In this document: one piece after another, positions 9,267 through 18,700 of the stretch | Numbering within the stretch: position 1 is the first letter of the stretch | Layout: each line of letters starts with the position of its first letter | Source of the DNA: Coprobacter tertius | GTDB lineage: Bacteria; Bacteroidota; Bacteroidia; Bacteroidales; Coprobacteraceae | NCBI RefSeq assembly: GCF_024330105.1 | Contig: NZ_JANDHW010000002.1 | Coordinates: 124,001-188,000 of the forward strand | Direction of reading: 5' to 3' | Length of the DNA: 64,000 nt | Made by a program: the position numbers and the translations under genes | Notes under the pieces: generated by a model | Told to the model about the DNA's origin: nothing | What the model saw: the letters and a program-made list of their open reading frames with translations, nothing else | Database searches by the model: none

Positions 9267-11540
9267 TTATTCAATTGTTTTCGGCCGATTTATGGGTGCT
9301 TTTCCAAACTGTTTATTCGGTTTATTACCCATTTTAAATACTAGTTTTCCTCCTTTCATAATATCGTTGTAATCGATGAAAGATTTGAGATAAGGTTTTC
9401 CATTAAGAGTGACCGATTGTATGTAAATATTCTTTTTATTGTTGTTTTGGGCGATGACTTCGAATTTTTTATTTCCGGGAAGTTCGATGATCGCTTTTGT
9501 GAAAAGCGGGCTTCCGAAAACCAGTTGACCTCCCGATGGGCTTACCTGATAAAAACCTAATGCCGACATGATATGCCAGGCAGACATTTGTCCGCAATCC
9601 TCGTTTCCGATTACACCATCGGGTTTGTCGGTATAGAATTCATCTTGTATATATCGTACTTTTTCTGCGGTTTTCCATTGTTCTCCGGCATAAGGATAAA
9701 GATAGGCTACATGATGACTCGGCTCGTTACCGTGTGCGTACATGCCGATAAGTCCGCTGATATCAGGAGAGGCTTCATCTCCCATATCTCCGGTTACCGT
9801 GAAAAGAGAATCGAGTTTTGTAATAAAAGGCTTATCTCCACCGAAAAGTGAAATAAGTCCTTCTGGATTTTGGGGGACAAAAAATGTATAATGCCATCCG
9901 TTTCCTTCACAGAAATCACCGACACCATGTACCGAACGTAAAGGATTATAAGGTGTACGCCAGCTTCCATCGCTCATTTTAGGTCGTATAAAACCGATTT
10001 CTTTGTCGAAATATTGTTCATAATATTTTCCTCGTTTTAGATATTCTTTGTAATCGGCTGTTTTCCCTGCCTTTTTGGCAACTTGGGCGATTCCCCAATC
10101 ATCTACCGCATATTCCATTGCAATAGAGGTTGCTTCACTTACTTTATCGCAAGGTATGTAGCCTTTTTCAAGTACGTATGGGATACAATGTTGTTTGGGA
10201 TATACTGAAGTAGCAACCATATTTTTATAAGCTCGATCGTAATCGAATCCGGTAAAACCTTTCAGCATTGCGTCGGCTATTACGGGAACCGAACTATATC
10301 CGGGCATTTGGTTGGTTTCTCCTCCGATTAAGGGCCATATAGGCAGTTTTTCTTGTTGGTCGTACATACTTAACATCGAGTTTACAAAATCGGCGACATA
10401 GTGCGGTTTTATAATGGTAAAAAGCGGATGTAAGGTACGGTAGGTATCCCAAAGAGAGAAAGTCGAATAATTTTTCCAGTCTTTAGCGCTGTATATTTTA
10501 TCGTCGTGTCCTCTGAAATCACCGTTTACATCGCAATAAAGAGTTGGGGCGATCAGGGTATGATACAGCGAAGTATAAAATATTTTTTTTGCTTTTTCAT
10601 CGGTAGTTTCAATATCGATACATCCCAGTTCCCGATTCCATTTATCGATTGCTTCTTGCCGGGTTTTGTCGAAATTCCAGTGCGGTAATTCCGCATTCAT
10701 ATTTTTAGTCGCATTTTCACAGCTTACCGAAGATATGGAGATTTTCATCATCACATCTTTGGGATTTTCCTTAAATAATATAACTCCCTTTACTGCAGGA
10801 CCTGAAAGTTCATTTCGTCCTTCCAGTTCGTCATCGTTATAAACCAGTACTGTTTGTATCGGTTGGTCGGTTTTCAAAGTGAAATATACTTTATGCCGTG
10901 GACTCCATCCTTTTGAAAAACGGTATCCTTCTATCGTATAATCATCTATTTTTTTCAGATAAGTATCGTATGCTCTATCTCCGTTTCCTTCTTTCAAATT
11001 AATAAGAATTCTTCTGTCTCCTCTTGCGGGATAGGTATAATGATGCAATGCTACCCGTTCGGTGGTAGTAAGTTCGGCTTTTATTCCATTATTCATCAAT
11101 AAAGAATAATACCCTGGAGCGACCGATTCGTTTTCGTGTTTATAATATGAAGAACAACTCCCTTTTATATTATTTTGATCGCCTCGAGTAGTACGTACCC
11201 TTCCTGTAAAAGGCATAACGAGAATATCTCCCAAATCGGTACATCCTGTTCCGCTGAGATGGGTGTGACTGAAACCGATAATTACGCTGTCGGAATAATG
11301 ATATCCTGAACACCAGTCCCATCCTTTATGTATGTTTTGGGGGCCGGCTTGTATGGCTCCGAAAGGAACACTGGCTCCTACAAATACGTGTCCGTGTCCT
11401 CCTGATCCGATATAGGCGTCTACATAACTCGTATAATCGGTTATTTTATTCTGATTCTGAGCAAATGAATAAAAGTAATTAAAAAATAAAAGACATAATG
11501 CGATTATGCATTTTGTGACGATTTTTCTGTAATGATTCAT
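9267..11540 (-). CDS. Secreted GH92 alpha-mannosidase
   Basis: A 757-residue protein with a signal peptide (cut near SFAQ). The N-terminal domain has the family signature GSGGHGHVFVGASVPFGAIQ and HTHLSGTGCTDLGD. The C-terminal alpha/alpha toroid has GYSSVPVIADAMLKG and the catalytic-region motif GNEDCGQMSAWH near residue 665. GH92 enzymes are calcium-dependent inverting exo-alpha-mannosidases (mostly alpha-1,2/1,3) that trim host or fungal N-glycans and mannans in the periplasm or at the surface. Length is normal for the family. It is a single-gene unit with its own promoter (11641-11671) and terminator (9162-9210). The exact linkage cannot be read from sequence. Confidence 0.95.
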   Translation of the reverse strand: MNHYRKIVTKCIIALCLLFFNYFYSFAQNQNKITDYTSYVDAYIGSGGHGHVFVGASVPFGAIQAGPQNIHKGWDWCSGYHYSDSVIIGFSHTHLSGTGCTDLGDILVMPFTGRVRTTRGDQNNIKGSCSSYYKHENESVAPGYYSLLMNNGIKAELTTTERVALHHYTYPARGDRRILINLKEGNGDRAYDTYLKKIDDYTIEGYRFSKGWSPRHKVYFTLKTDQPIQTVLVYNDDELEGRNELSGPAVKGVILFKENPKDVMMKISISSVSCENATKNMNAELPHWNFDKTRQEAIDKWNRELGCIDIETTDEKAKKIFYTSLYHTLIAPTLYCDVNGDFRGHDDKIYSAKDWKNYSTFSLWDTYRTLHPLFTIIKPHYVADFVNSMLSMYDQQEKLPIWPLIGGETNQMPGYSSVPVIADAMLKGFTGFDYDRAYKNMVATSVYPKQHCIPYVLEKGYIPCDKVSEATSIAMEYAVDDWGIAQVAKKAGKTADYKEYLKRGKYYEQYFDKEIGFIRPKMSDGSWRTPYNPLRSVHGVGDFCEGNGWHYTFFVPQNPEGLISLFGGDKPFITKLDSLFTVTGDMGDEASPDISGLIGMYAHGNEPSHHVAYLYPYAGEQWKTAEKVRYIQDEFYTDKPDGVIGNEDCGQMSAWHIMSALGFYQVSPSGGQLVFGSPLFTKAIIELPGNKKFEVIAQNNNKKNIYIQSVTLNGKPYLKSFIDYNDIMKGGKLVFKMGNKPNKQFGKAPINRPKTIE

Positions 11541-11640
11541 ATGTGAGTAAGAGTTTTTAAGTGTTATTTATCGATTTATTTTTTTTCTTTTTCAGTCTAT
11601 TGTGTTGTCTTTTTAATTTTTCTTTTGCACTTTAGTTGCA

Positions 11641-11671
11641 CAAAAATAGCAAGAAAACCTGATTATTCAAA
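11641..11671 (-). promoter_or_regulatory. Promoter of the GH92 gene
   Basis: On the minus strand TTTG (11668-11671), a 19-bp spacer and TATTTTTG (11641-11648) match the Bacteroidetes sigma-ABfr consensus, about 100 bp upstream of the start codon. Confidence 0.75.
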
Positions 11672-11679
11672 TTTTCCTA

Positions 11680-11797
11680 TTTTACGAATTTCTTCATCAC
11701 CGTTTTATGAATCGAAAGATGTATTTTTCCTGATAAACGTAAAACATATATTGTTATTCACGCTCAGGTTTTGAAGAAAACGATGTAATTCGTAAAA
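11680..11797. repeat. Long-range inverted repeat between GH92 promoter and gadC terminator
   Basis: TTTTACGAATT (11680-11690) and AATTCGTAAAA (11787-11797) are perfect 11-bp complements. Inside them CAT/ATG and CGTTTT/AAAACG extend the stem with a bulge, and CCTGA/TCAGG pairs deeper. The structure would span about 118 nt. No promoter was found for it, so its status is open. Confidence 0.4.
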
Positions 11798-11833
11798 GAA
11801 GAAGCTGCATTTTCTAACTAACTGCAGCTTATA

Positions 11834-11871
11834 AAAAATCCGGTTTTACGAAGAAGTAAAACCGGATTTTT
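11834..11871 (-). terminator. Intrinsic terminator of gadC
   Basis: A perfect 16-bp stem (11834-11849 with 11856-11871) has A/T-rich flanks, 15 bp after the gadC stop. A second hairpin (11802-11809 with 11823-11830) follows on the minus strand with a pyrimidine tail. Confidence 0.85.
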
Positions 11872-11886
11872 AACTTGTATTTTAAA

Positions 11887-13458
11887 TTATTTCAACGTAT
11901 TATCCGTATCTGCTGGCTTTGTTCCGGTATTGGAAGTTGTTGAAGTATTTACGGTATTTCCCGCAGTTGCATTCATGCCGGATGTAATAGAGGATGTCGT
12001 TGCTGGTTGTGCTTCCCAGTGAAATGGTTCGAACTGGCTGTTTTTATCGGCCCATGTTGGTTTTCTCGAGGCGTAGATAATAAACGGAGCGGCAACGACT
12101 ACGATACAGCCGATTACCAGAACCGAATACCATACGGTGTTACTTCCGGTTGCGATTTGTCCGGGAGGAATAAAGCTCAGAATAAATGCCAGCAATGAAC
12201 CGCAAAATCCGAGGCCGGCAACGAGCCAGATAAGACCGTTTCCTTTTTTACCGATACGGAAAGGACGATTTGCTTTTTTCATGTTGTATCTTAAATATAT
12301 TGCCGCTGAAAACATCAGCAGGTACATGATCAGATACAGGAGAACGGTAAGCTGGGAAAGTATCTGGTAAAAACTTTGTACCGAAGGCATTACGACAAAC
12401 AAGAGACTGAGCAGAGTTACCGCGAGACCTTGCAGGTACAAAATATTTTTTTGTACTCCGATTTTATTGGTTTTTTGGAAGAACGGGGGGAGATATCCGG
12501 CTTTACCTACGGCAAAAATACCTTTAGACGGACCAGCAACCCAGGTTAACACACCAGCCAAGACTCCGAATGCAAGTGCTATGGCAATAATGGGAGAAAA
12601 CCATGAGGCATGAATAAAAGCGAAATAATTATCGAAACCTACGAGAAGGCTTTGCGTCAGATTAATATCTTTTTGCGGGATGATGATTCCTAAAGCGAAT
12701 GTTCCCAAAACGAAGATAATAACAGTTATAAGAGATCCTATAAATACGGCTTTCGGGTAATTTTTTGACGGATTCTCGATATCTTTTACATGAATACCGC
12801 CCATTTCCATTCCGGCATAAAAGAGGAAGATACTCGCTGCGAGTACGACATTATCGAATTTGGTAAAATCGGGGAAGAAACTACCCGAAAAATCCATTTG
12901 CGATTGCCCACCCATAGCCAGATATACGATTGCCAAAATTATTAACAAAGCTGCCGGAATAATGGTACCTACCATACCTCCGACTTTTGCGACTTTACCT
13001 ACCCAACCGAGTCCTTTCAACGAAATGAAAGTAGCGATCCAGTAAATAATAAGTACCACTGCTAACGTATAATATTTGTTTGAAGCCAGAGACATGTCTG
13101 CCCCGTGACTTGATCCGATAAAGGCTATCGAAACGGCTCCGAATGTAAGTACGGTCGGGTACCATATCGTACTTTCGACCCATTGCAGCCAGATAGCAAG
13201 AAAACCTAATTTTTTGCCGAAAGCTTCGCCGACCCATCGGAAAACTCCTCCTTGTTTATCCTGAAACATGGCAGCCAGTTCGGCCGCAACTAAAGCTGTA
13301 GGAATTAAGAATACAATAGCTGCAAATAAATAATAAAATGCAGAACTTACGCCGTATTCGGCTTCGGCGGGCAATCCCCGTAACGAAACAACGGCGGTAA
13401 CATTCATAATGGCAAGGGTAAATACACCTAATTTTACCGTTTTTCCAATATTTCCCAT
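11887..13458 (-). CDS. gadC: Glutamate:gamma-aminobutyrate antiporter GadC
   Basis: A 523-residue APC-superfamily transporter with about 12 membrane helices and the GadC-type opening VKLGVFTLAIMNVTAVVSLRGLP. A glycine-rich TM6 stretch (FYAGMEMGGIHVKDIENPSKNYPKA) and WVAGPSKGIFAVGKAGYLPPFFQ are typical of glutamate/GABA exchangers. It swaps external glutamate for internal GABA so that GadB-driven proton consumption can continue. The cytoplasmic C-terminal tail ends in a low-complexity Thr/Ser/Asn stretch (about residues 480-523), where the E. coli protein has its pH-sensing plug. It is divergent from the channel-like gene across a 183-bp gap and clusters with glsA and gadB. Confidence 0.93.
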   Translation of the reverse strand: MGNIGKTVKLGVFTLAIMNVTAVVSLRGLPAEAEYGVSSAFYYLFAAIVFLIPTALVAAELAAMFQDKQGGVFRWVGEAFGKKLGFLAIWLQWVESTIWYPTVLTFGAVSIAFIGSSHGADMSLASNKYYTLAVVLIIYWIATFISLKGLGWVGKVAKVGGMVGTIIPAALLIILAIVYLAMGGQSQMDFSGSFFPDFTKFDNVVLAASIFLFYAGMEMGGIHVKDIENPSKNYPKAVFIGSLITVIIFVLGTFALGIIIPQKDINLTQSLLVGFDNYFAFIHASWFSPIIAIALAFGVLAGVLTWVAGPSKGIFAVGKAGYLPPFFQKTNKIGVQKNILYLQGLAVTLLSLLFVVMPSVQSFYQILSQLTVLLYLIMYLLMFSAAIYLRYNMKKANRPFRIGKKGNGLIWLVAGLGFCGSLLAFILSFIPPGQIATGSNTVWYSVLVIGCIVVVAAPFIIYASRKPTWADKNSQFEPFHWEAQPATTSSITSGMNATAGNTVNTSTTSNTGTKPADTDNTLK

Positions 13459-13641
13459 AATTTAAAGATTAGTTTAATTGTAATATCATATTATGGAGTT
13501 ATAACAAATATGTATTGTATAGGTTTATCTTTTCGTCTTTTTAAACGTTATATTACGCTTTTTTCTTCTCTTAAACATTAAGGGCACGAGGGTTGTTCTT
13601 AATAGGGTAATTAAAAATAGCATTTTTAAATTCAAGGGAAT

Positions 13642-14442
13642 ATGAAGTCGGCTTTATCAGATTTTATTTATGAGAAGAAAGGTATTTACGGATTTTTGCA
13701 TGTAGTTATTCTTATCCTTTCGCTTTTTCTTATCATCAGTATCTCAATCGATACATTCAATAACATCTCTTTTCTCACGCAACCTGCATATTTGAAAGTA
13801 CAGTTATATATCTGCCTATTTTTTATTTTCGATTTTATTCTCGAATTTTTTCTTTCGCATAATAAATGGTATTATTTGCGTACTCATTTTGTTTTTCTGA
13901 TTATTTCGATTCCGTATGTGAATATCATCGATTATTATCATATTACTTTTTCGCCCGAAATAACCTATTTTCTTCGTTTCATACCTCTTGTACGCGGAGG
14001 TTATGCCTTGGCGATTGTCGTGAGTTGGCTTACTTATACCAAAGCGTCGAGTCTGTTTGTTTCGTATCTTACTATGTTAATGGCTACGGTGTATTTTTCG
14101 AGTCTTATTTTTTTCGTTCTCGAACATAAAGTAAATCCCGAAGTAAACGGTTATGCCGATGCTTTATGGTGGGCTTTTATGGATGTGACTACGGTTGGAT
14201 CCAATATTTATGCTGTTACTGTTACCGGTCGTGTTTTGTCGGTTGTACTGGCGGCATTAGGTATGATGATGTTCCCTATTTTTACTGTATATATTACCAG
14301 TGTGGTGCAAGATGCGAATAAGAAACGGGAAGAATTTTATAAAAATAATACAGAAAAGCAGAAAATGATGAAAACCGGTTCTGCTGCGGTTGCTGTTTCT
14401 GAAAAGGTATCAGGTGGAGAGGATGTGAACGGTGCTGAATAG
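13642..14442 (+). CDS. Voltage-gated-type cation channel homologue of the gad cluster
   Basis: A 266-residue membrane protein. Several helices (about 18-38, 50-72, 78-98, 120-140) precede a pore region WWAFMDVTTVGSNIYAVT near 175-192 and a last helix (SVVLAALGMMMFPIFTVYIT), then a charged 40-residue cytoplasmic tail. The architecture is that of a six-helix K+ channel subunit, but the selectivity filter reads TVGSN instead of TVGYG, so ion selectivity is uncertain. It sits between gadC (divergent) and glsA (convergent). In Bacteroidales gad loci such a channel commonly accompanies these genes and may balance charge during acid resistance. That role is inferred. Confidence 0.8.
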   Translation: MKSALSDFIYEKKGIYGFLHVVILILSLFLIISISIDTFNNISFLTQPAYLKVQLYICLFFIFDFILEFFLSHNKWYYLRTHFVFLIISIPYVNIIDYYHITFSPEITYFLRFIPLVRGGYALAIVVSWLTYTKASSLFVSYLTMLMATVYFSSLIFFVLEHKVNPEVNGYADALWWAFMDVTTVGSNIYAVTVTGRVLSVVLAALGMMMFPIFTVYITSVVQDANKKREEFYKNNTEKQKMMKTGSAAVAVSEKVSGGEDVNGAE

Positions 14443-14565
14443 TTTATCTTTTTGATTTTATATTTTCAGTATATGATTATTCTTATGTAGAAAAGTTTTG
14501 TGTGAGAAACATAGGAAAGTAATATCTGTACCGATGATTGTAGATCGATCTGGTAACGAAAGTAA

Positions 14566-14613
14566 CAAAGAGACATTTTGTACTTCGGTTGAGAAGTGAA
14601 AAATGCCTCTTTG
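14566..14613. terminator. Bidirectional terminator hairpin between channel gene and glsA
   Basis: A 21-nt imperfect stem (14566-14586 with 14593-14613, 18 of 21 positions matched) lies between the convergent genes and has A/T-rich ends. Confidence 0.65.
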
Positions 14614-14664
14614 TATTTGAATATGACTTTTTTAAAAATACATAACGTGTTTATTTCTATCCGG

Positions 14665-15630
14665 TTAGTCGGTTATAGTGACAGTTCCCGATTCGAAAAC
14701 ATTCAGTCCCAATTTATTCATGATGTGTTTTATCGCTAATTGAGCTTTTACCGAATTTCCTGCACTGTCTATGGGAGGCGCAAAAGCCGAAATGCCGAAT
14801 AAACCGGGAAGTACCCCCATGATACCACCGCCGACTCCGGTCTTTGCCGGAATACCTGAAGTATATAGCCAGTCACCGGTATGTTCGTAGAAACCTACAG
14901 TCGCGATAAGTGAAGTGATCTTGGGAGAAAGTTCGGCATCGAAAATTTGTTCCTTCGTTATGGGGTTATTTCCGTTATTGGCGATCGTAGCGCCGCATAC
15001 CGAAAGTTGCCCGGCCGTTATACCCAGAGAACATTGGCGGGTATAGAGGTCGAGAGACATCGTAGGATCGTCGTAAATACGATTATAATTTTTCAATAAC
15101 CACGCGATAGAACGGTTATTGAAATTCGTATCCGATTCCGATTTGTAAAGTTCGTCGATTAGTTGAGGCGCACTGCCTGAAAGATCCGTAATATTTGAGA
15201 CGATAGCATTCCACTTTTCATCAGAGTTGCCTTGTGGTTGTACCATGCTACAAGCTACAATAGCACCGGCGTTTACCAGCGGGGTAGAGGGATGGTCGTT
15301 TTCGAGCAGAATGGCGAATATTGAATTAAAAGGTAGCCCGGTTGCATCTGCTCCGATCATTTCAAGCAGTTTATGCGCACCGTATTGGCGAAGTACGAGA
15401 ATGGCGGTATGCACTTTCGATACCGACTCTATCCCGAATTTGTAGTCGTAATCTCCGAATTGTATCATTTTTCCGTTAAGCAGGCAGATACTGATGCCAA
15501 AGAGATTTTTGTTGATGTTAGCCAAATAAGGGATATAGTCTGCATTTTTACCGTCGGTATTATTTTTATAGAGCTCGTAAGCTTCTTGGGCAGCTTCCTG
15601 TATCTGGGAAACAGATATTTTTTTATTCAT
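14665..15630 (-). CDS. glsA: Glutaminase A
   Basis: A 321-residue cytoplasmic serine-dependent glutaminase with a beta-lactamase-like fold. The catalytic S-x-x-K motif is within GIESVSKVHTAIL near residue 68-80. Also present are PFNSIFAILLENDHPSTPLVNAGAIV, the tyrosine-containing LYTRQCSLGITAGQLSVCGATIANNG, and the C-terminal TSGIPAKTGVGGGIMGVLPG. It hydrolyses glutamine to glutamate and ammonia. Beside gadB and gadC it both supplies GadB substrate and releases ammonia that takes up protons, as described for gut bacterial acid resistance. A terminator separates it from gadB, so it may have its own promoter. Confidence 0.95.
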   Translation of the reverse strand: MNKKISVSQIQEAAQEAYELYKNNTDGKNADYIPYLANINKNLFGISICLLNGKMIQFGDYDYKFGIESVSKVHTAILVLRQYGAHKLLEMIGADATGLPFNSIFAILLENDHPSTPLVNAGAIVACSMVQPQGNSDEKWNAIVSNITDLSGSAPQLIDELYKSESDTNFNNRSIAWLLKNYNRIYDDPTMSLDLYTRQCSLGITAGQLSVCGATIANNGNNPITKEQIFDAELSPKITSLIATVGFYEHTGDWLYTSGIPAKTGVGGGIMGVLPGLFGISAFAPPIDSAGNSVKAQLAIKHIMNKLGLNVFESGTVTITD

Positions 15631-15662
15631 AAGATCGTAAATTAATGGTTGATCGATTCGTT

Positions 15663-15709
15663 ATAAAAATACGGGAGTCCTCCGTTGGGTAAAAAAGGAG
15701 AACTCCCGT
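15663..15709 (-). terminator. Terminator after gadB
   Basis: The stem ACGGGAGT/ACTCCCGT (15671-15678 with 15702-15709) is extended by CTCC/GGAG after one mismatch. On the minus strand it is followed by ATTTTTAT. It sits 14 bp after the gadB stop and would reduce read-through into glsA. Confidence 0.8.
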
Positions 15710-15722
15710 GGCAATCTGGCAA

Positions 15723-17162
15723 TTATTTTACTTTTTTTCCCGAACCGGTATGAGTAAATACCGAGCCTTTTATTTCTTCCTGTTTATTGATAGAAATACG
15801 GGTTGGCGTGGGGTATTCGAGTTTTTCGAGATCGGCGATAGCGTTATTGATATCGTTTAGTAACATATCTGCCATATCGCGGCTGAATCCTTGTCGTACG
15901 ACGATACGCATTACGACGTAATTCTGAATATTTTCGGGTAAGGTATAGGCCGGAACCATCCAACCACTCTGTTTCAACTTATCCTGCAGATCGTACAATG
16001 TCCATTTGGCATTTTTATCGTATTCCGGTTTCATATACCATATAAACAACGGGTTTACAACTTCGTTGCTATAATTTACGAACGGAGTCATTTTACCGAT
16101 TTGTTCGTGGAGGTATTTTGTAATTTCCATACTGTTATATTGTATGGCTTTATATCCTTCAAAGCCGAGACGAATAAATTGATAATACTGTCCGAGTATT
16201 TGAGCGGCGGGTCTCGAGAAGTTCAGCCCGACTTGAGTAATATTGGCTCCCAGGTAATTTACGCTGAAAGACATTTCGTCGGGTAAATATTTTTTATCTT
16301 TCCATACTACCCATCCGAGACCCGGGTAAACGAGACCGAATTTATGACCTGAAGTACTGATAGATAATACCCATTTCAAACGGAAATCCCATTTAACTTC
16401 GGGATTCAGGAATGGCAATATAAAGCCACCGGTTGCGGCATCTACATGAATACATACTTCGTTTCCGGTTTTTGCGTTATAAGCGTCTACGGCTTTGTCG
16501 AGTGCTTCCACATCATCATTTAGTCCGGTCCAGGTTACACCCTGAATGGGAACGATACAAATGGTATTTTCGTCGCACATTTTAAGGGCTTCTTCAGGAT
16601 CGAGCGTGGTTTTGTCGAGGGTTAAGGGAACCTGACGCATTTCGATTTGCCACAATTGTGCAAATTTTTCCCATACTACCTGAAATCCCGTGGAAATGAC
16701 AAAGTTGGGTTTATCGTAGGGTTTTCCGGCTTCTTTTCTTCTTTTACGCCAGCGTAACCAAGCGGCGACACCTCCCAACATACATGCTTCTGACGAACCG
16801 ATGGCCAAAGCACCGCTTTTCCATTTTTCCTGTTCGGGTGTATTCCATAAATTGGCGACGATGTTGATACATTTACCATTCATTACAGCAATACGTGGAT
16901 ATTCCGTTTCATCGATATAGTTGATATTGATCGCTTCGTTCATTAATTTAGTGGCATAATCATCCATGTAGGTAGTTACGAATGTAGCCAGGTTGAGGCG
17001 TGGCTGAGTTTGGGCGAAAGTTTCGTCTTTTACCATTTGATATGCGATCTGCGGTGTGGTAGGACCGTCGGGAATTTTGTCGACGGGCGCTGGTTGTAAC
17101 ATTTCATCAGAACCGAAAACATCGGTTTTCGCATCTCCTTTTCTAAAATTTAAATCTTTCAT
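15723..17162 (-). CDS. gadB: Glutamate decarboxylase
   Basis: A 479-residue PLP-dependent group II decarboxylase. PLP-binding residues include H239/D241 in HVDAATGG and the Schiff-base lysine K274 in STSGHKFG. The N-terminus (about 1-60) resembles the region that forms membrane-binding helices at low pH in E. coli GadB. The C-terminus carries a His (SVFTHTG, near 471), comparable to the C-terminal His that closes the active site at neutral pH in the E. coli enzyme. It converts glutamate to GABA and CO2, using a cytoplasmic proton. Length is normal. With gadC, glsA and the channel-like gene it forms an acid-resistance cluster. Confidence 0.96.
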   Translation of the reverse strand: MKDLNFRKGDAKTDVFGSDEMLQPAPVDKIPDGPTTPQIAYQMVKDETFAQTQPRLNLATFVTTYMDDYATKLMNEAININYIDETEYPRIAVMNGKCINIVANLWNTPEQEKWKSGALAIGSSEACMLGGVAAWLRWRKRRKEAGKPYDKPNFVISTGFQVVWEKFAQLWQIEMRQVPLTLDKTTLDPEEALKMCDENTICIVPIQGVTWTGLNDDVEALDKAVDAYNAKTGNEVCIHVDAATGGFILPFLNPEVKWDFRLKWVLSISTSGHKFGLVYPGLGWVVWKDKKYLPDEMSFSVNYLGANITQVGLNFSRPAAQILGQYYQFIRLGFEGYKAIQYNSMEITKYLHEQIGKMTPFVNYSNEVVNPLFIWYMKPEYDKNAKWTLYDLQDKLKQSGWMVPAYTLPENIQNYVVMRIVVRQGFSRDMADMLLNDINNAIADLEKLEYPTPTRISINKQEEIKGSVFTHTGSGKKVK

Positions 17163-17451
17163 TTTGCTATTTTTTTTATTAAAAAACGGTTGATTATATT
17201 CGTCGATATTCTTTTTATTCGTATTATATAAAACATTGGATTCTTTCGAATGTTTACTGATTTTTACTATTCACACACTATTTGTTTTTTATTAGAAATT
17301 TGAATTTATATTAAAGGAATGACCCATTTTCGGAATAATTGGGAAATAAACTTTTAGGACAAGATATTGTTTTTATTACGAATCGGACAGTTAAATGTGT
17401 TCCGGTTTAAATACCAAAATCGTTTTATTATTTATTAGTTGACGTAACGAT

Positions 17452-18672
17452 ATGAAAATAAACACGGGCCGCGGAACGATCCCGCTTATAACATTGGCAG
17501 GAATATGGTCGATATCGGCCTTAAATGCATTGCCGGGATTAGCTGTGTCTCCTATTCTCGGCCAATTGTCGGTAATTTTTCCTCATTCTTCCGAATTGAG
17601 TATACAATTGCTCTCTTCTTTACCTTCGCTGATGATTATCCCTTTTATCTTACTATCGGGAAAACTTACCGAAAAAGTAAATAACATTCGTTTATTGCAA
17701 ATCGGATTAGCGATTTTTACAGTTAGCGGTATTCTTTATTTGCTATCTGTAAAAATGTGGCAGTTGGTAGCTGTCAGTGCATTGCTGGGAGTAGGGTCAG
17801 GCCTTATCGTTCCGTTATCTACCGGTTTGATATCGAGATATTTTATCGGGAAATACCGGGTAAAACAGTTTGGTTACAGTTCGGCAATAACCAATATCAC
17901 TCTCGTACTCGCTACAACTGCAACAGGTTATCTTGCCGAGGTAAATTGGCATCTTCCTTTTTTAGTGTATCTTTTACCTATAATTTCTATTATACTATCG
18001 TTTTATTTGAATATAGATGATTTGCCTAAGCCCAAAGATGCCGATGTAGGAGATAATGTAGAACCTGCTTATAATACGTCTTATGGGAAAAAGGGAATAC
18101 AGGTGAAATATCTGATACAACTGATGTTATTTTACGGTTTGGCGACTTATTTGGTCATTATTGTAAGCTTCAATCTTCCATTCTTAATGGAAGAATACCA
18201 TTTTACCAGTGGAAATTCGGGAATTATGATATCTCTCTTTTTTCTTGCCATTATGGCTCCTGGATTAATATTGAATAATATACTCGATCGTTTAAAAAGT
18301 CTGACTCTTTTCGGTAGCCTTGTTTCGATCGCTTTGGGATTATTATTGATTTGGATTTCACACGCCGAGTGGACGATTGGGCTGGGATGTATACTCACTG
18401 GGCTTGGTTATGGAGTAATACAGCCTGTCGTGTATGCCAAAACGACCCGTATTGCCGTGGAGAGGAAAGTGACTCTTGCCCTTGCTTTTGTTATGACGAT
18501 GAATTATCTGGCGATACTTGCATGCCCGTTTATTATCGATATGTTTAAAAGTATGTTGCATGTACATACGCAACAATTTGCCTTTGTTTTTAATTTGGTT
18601 ATTTCATTGATCGTAGCTGTATTCGCTTATTTAAAAAGAAATTCTTTTATCTATGACGATCAGTTACAATAA
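17452..18672 (+). CDS. Major facilitator superfamily transporter
   Basis: A 406-residue protein with about 12 hydrophobic helices. After TM2 comes the loop LSGKLTEKVNNIRLL, a variant of the MFS A-motif, and a Gly-rich TM4-5 (LLGVGSGLIVPLSTGLISRYFIGKYR). It resembles drug/metabolite exporters of the DHA1 type. The substrate cannot be read. A DMT-family exporter gene follows after 28 bp, probably co-transcribed. The 289-bp gap upstream, shared with gadB, shows no recognisable promoter pair. Confidence 0.88.
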   Translation: MKINTGRGTIPLITLAGIWSISALNALPGLAVSPILGQLSVIFPHSSELSIQLLSSLPSLMIIPFILLSGKLTEKVNNIRLLQIGLAIFTVSGILYLLSVKMWQLVAVSALLGVGSGLIVPLSTGLISRYFIGKYRVKQFGYSSAITNITLVLATTATGYLAEVNWHLPFLVYLLPIISIILSFYLNIDDLPKPKDADVGDNVEPAYNTSYGKKGIQVKYLIQLMLFYGLATYLVIIVSFNLPFLMEEYHFTSGNSGIMISLFFLAIMAPGLILNNILDRLKSLTLFGSLVSIALGLLLIWISHAEWTIGLGCILTGLGYGVIQPVVYAKTTRIAVERKVTLALAFVMTMNYLAILACPFIIDMFKSMLHVHTQQFAFVFNLVISLIVAVFAYLKRNSFIYDDQLQ

Positions 18673-18700
18673 TAGTATTACTATAAAATAAAAAATACGA

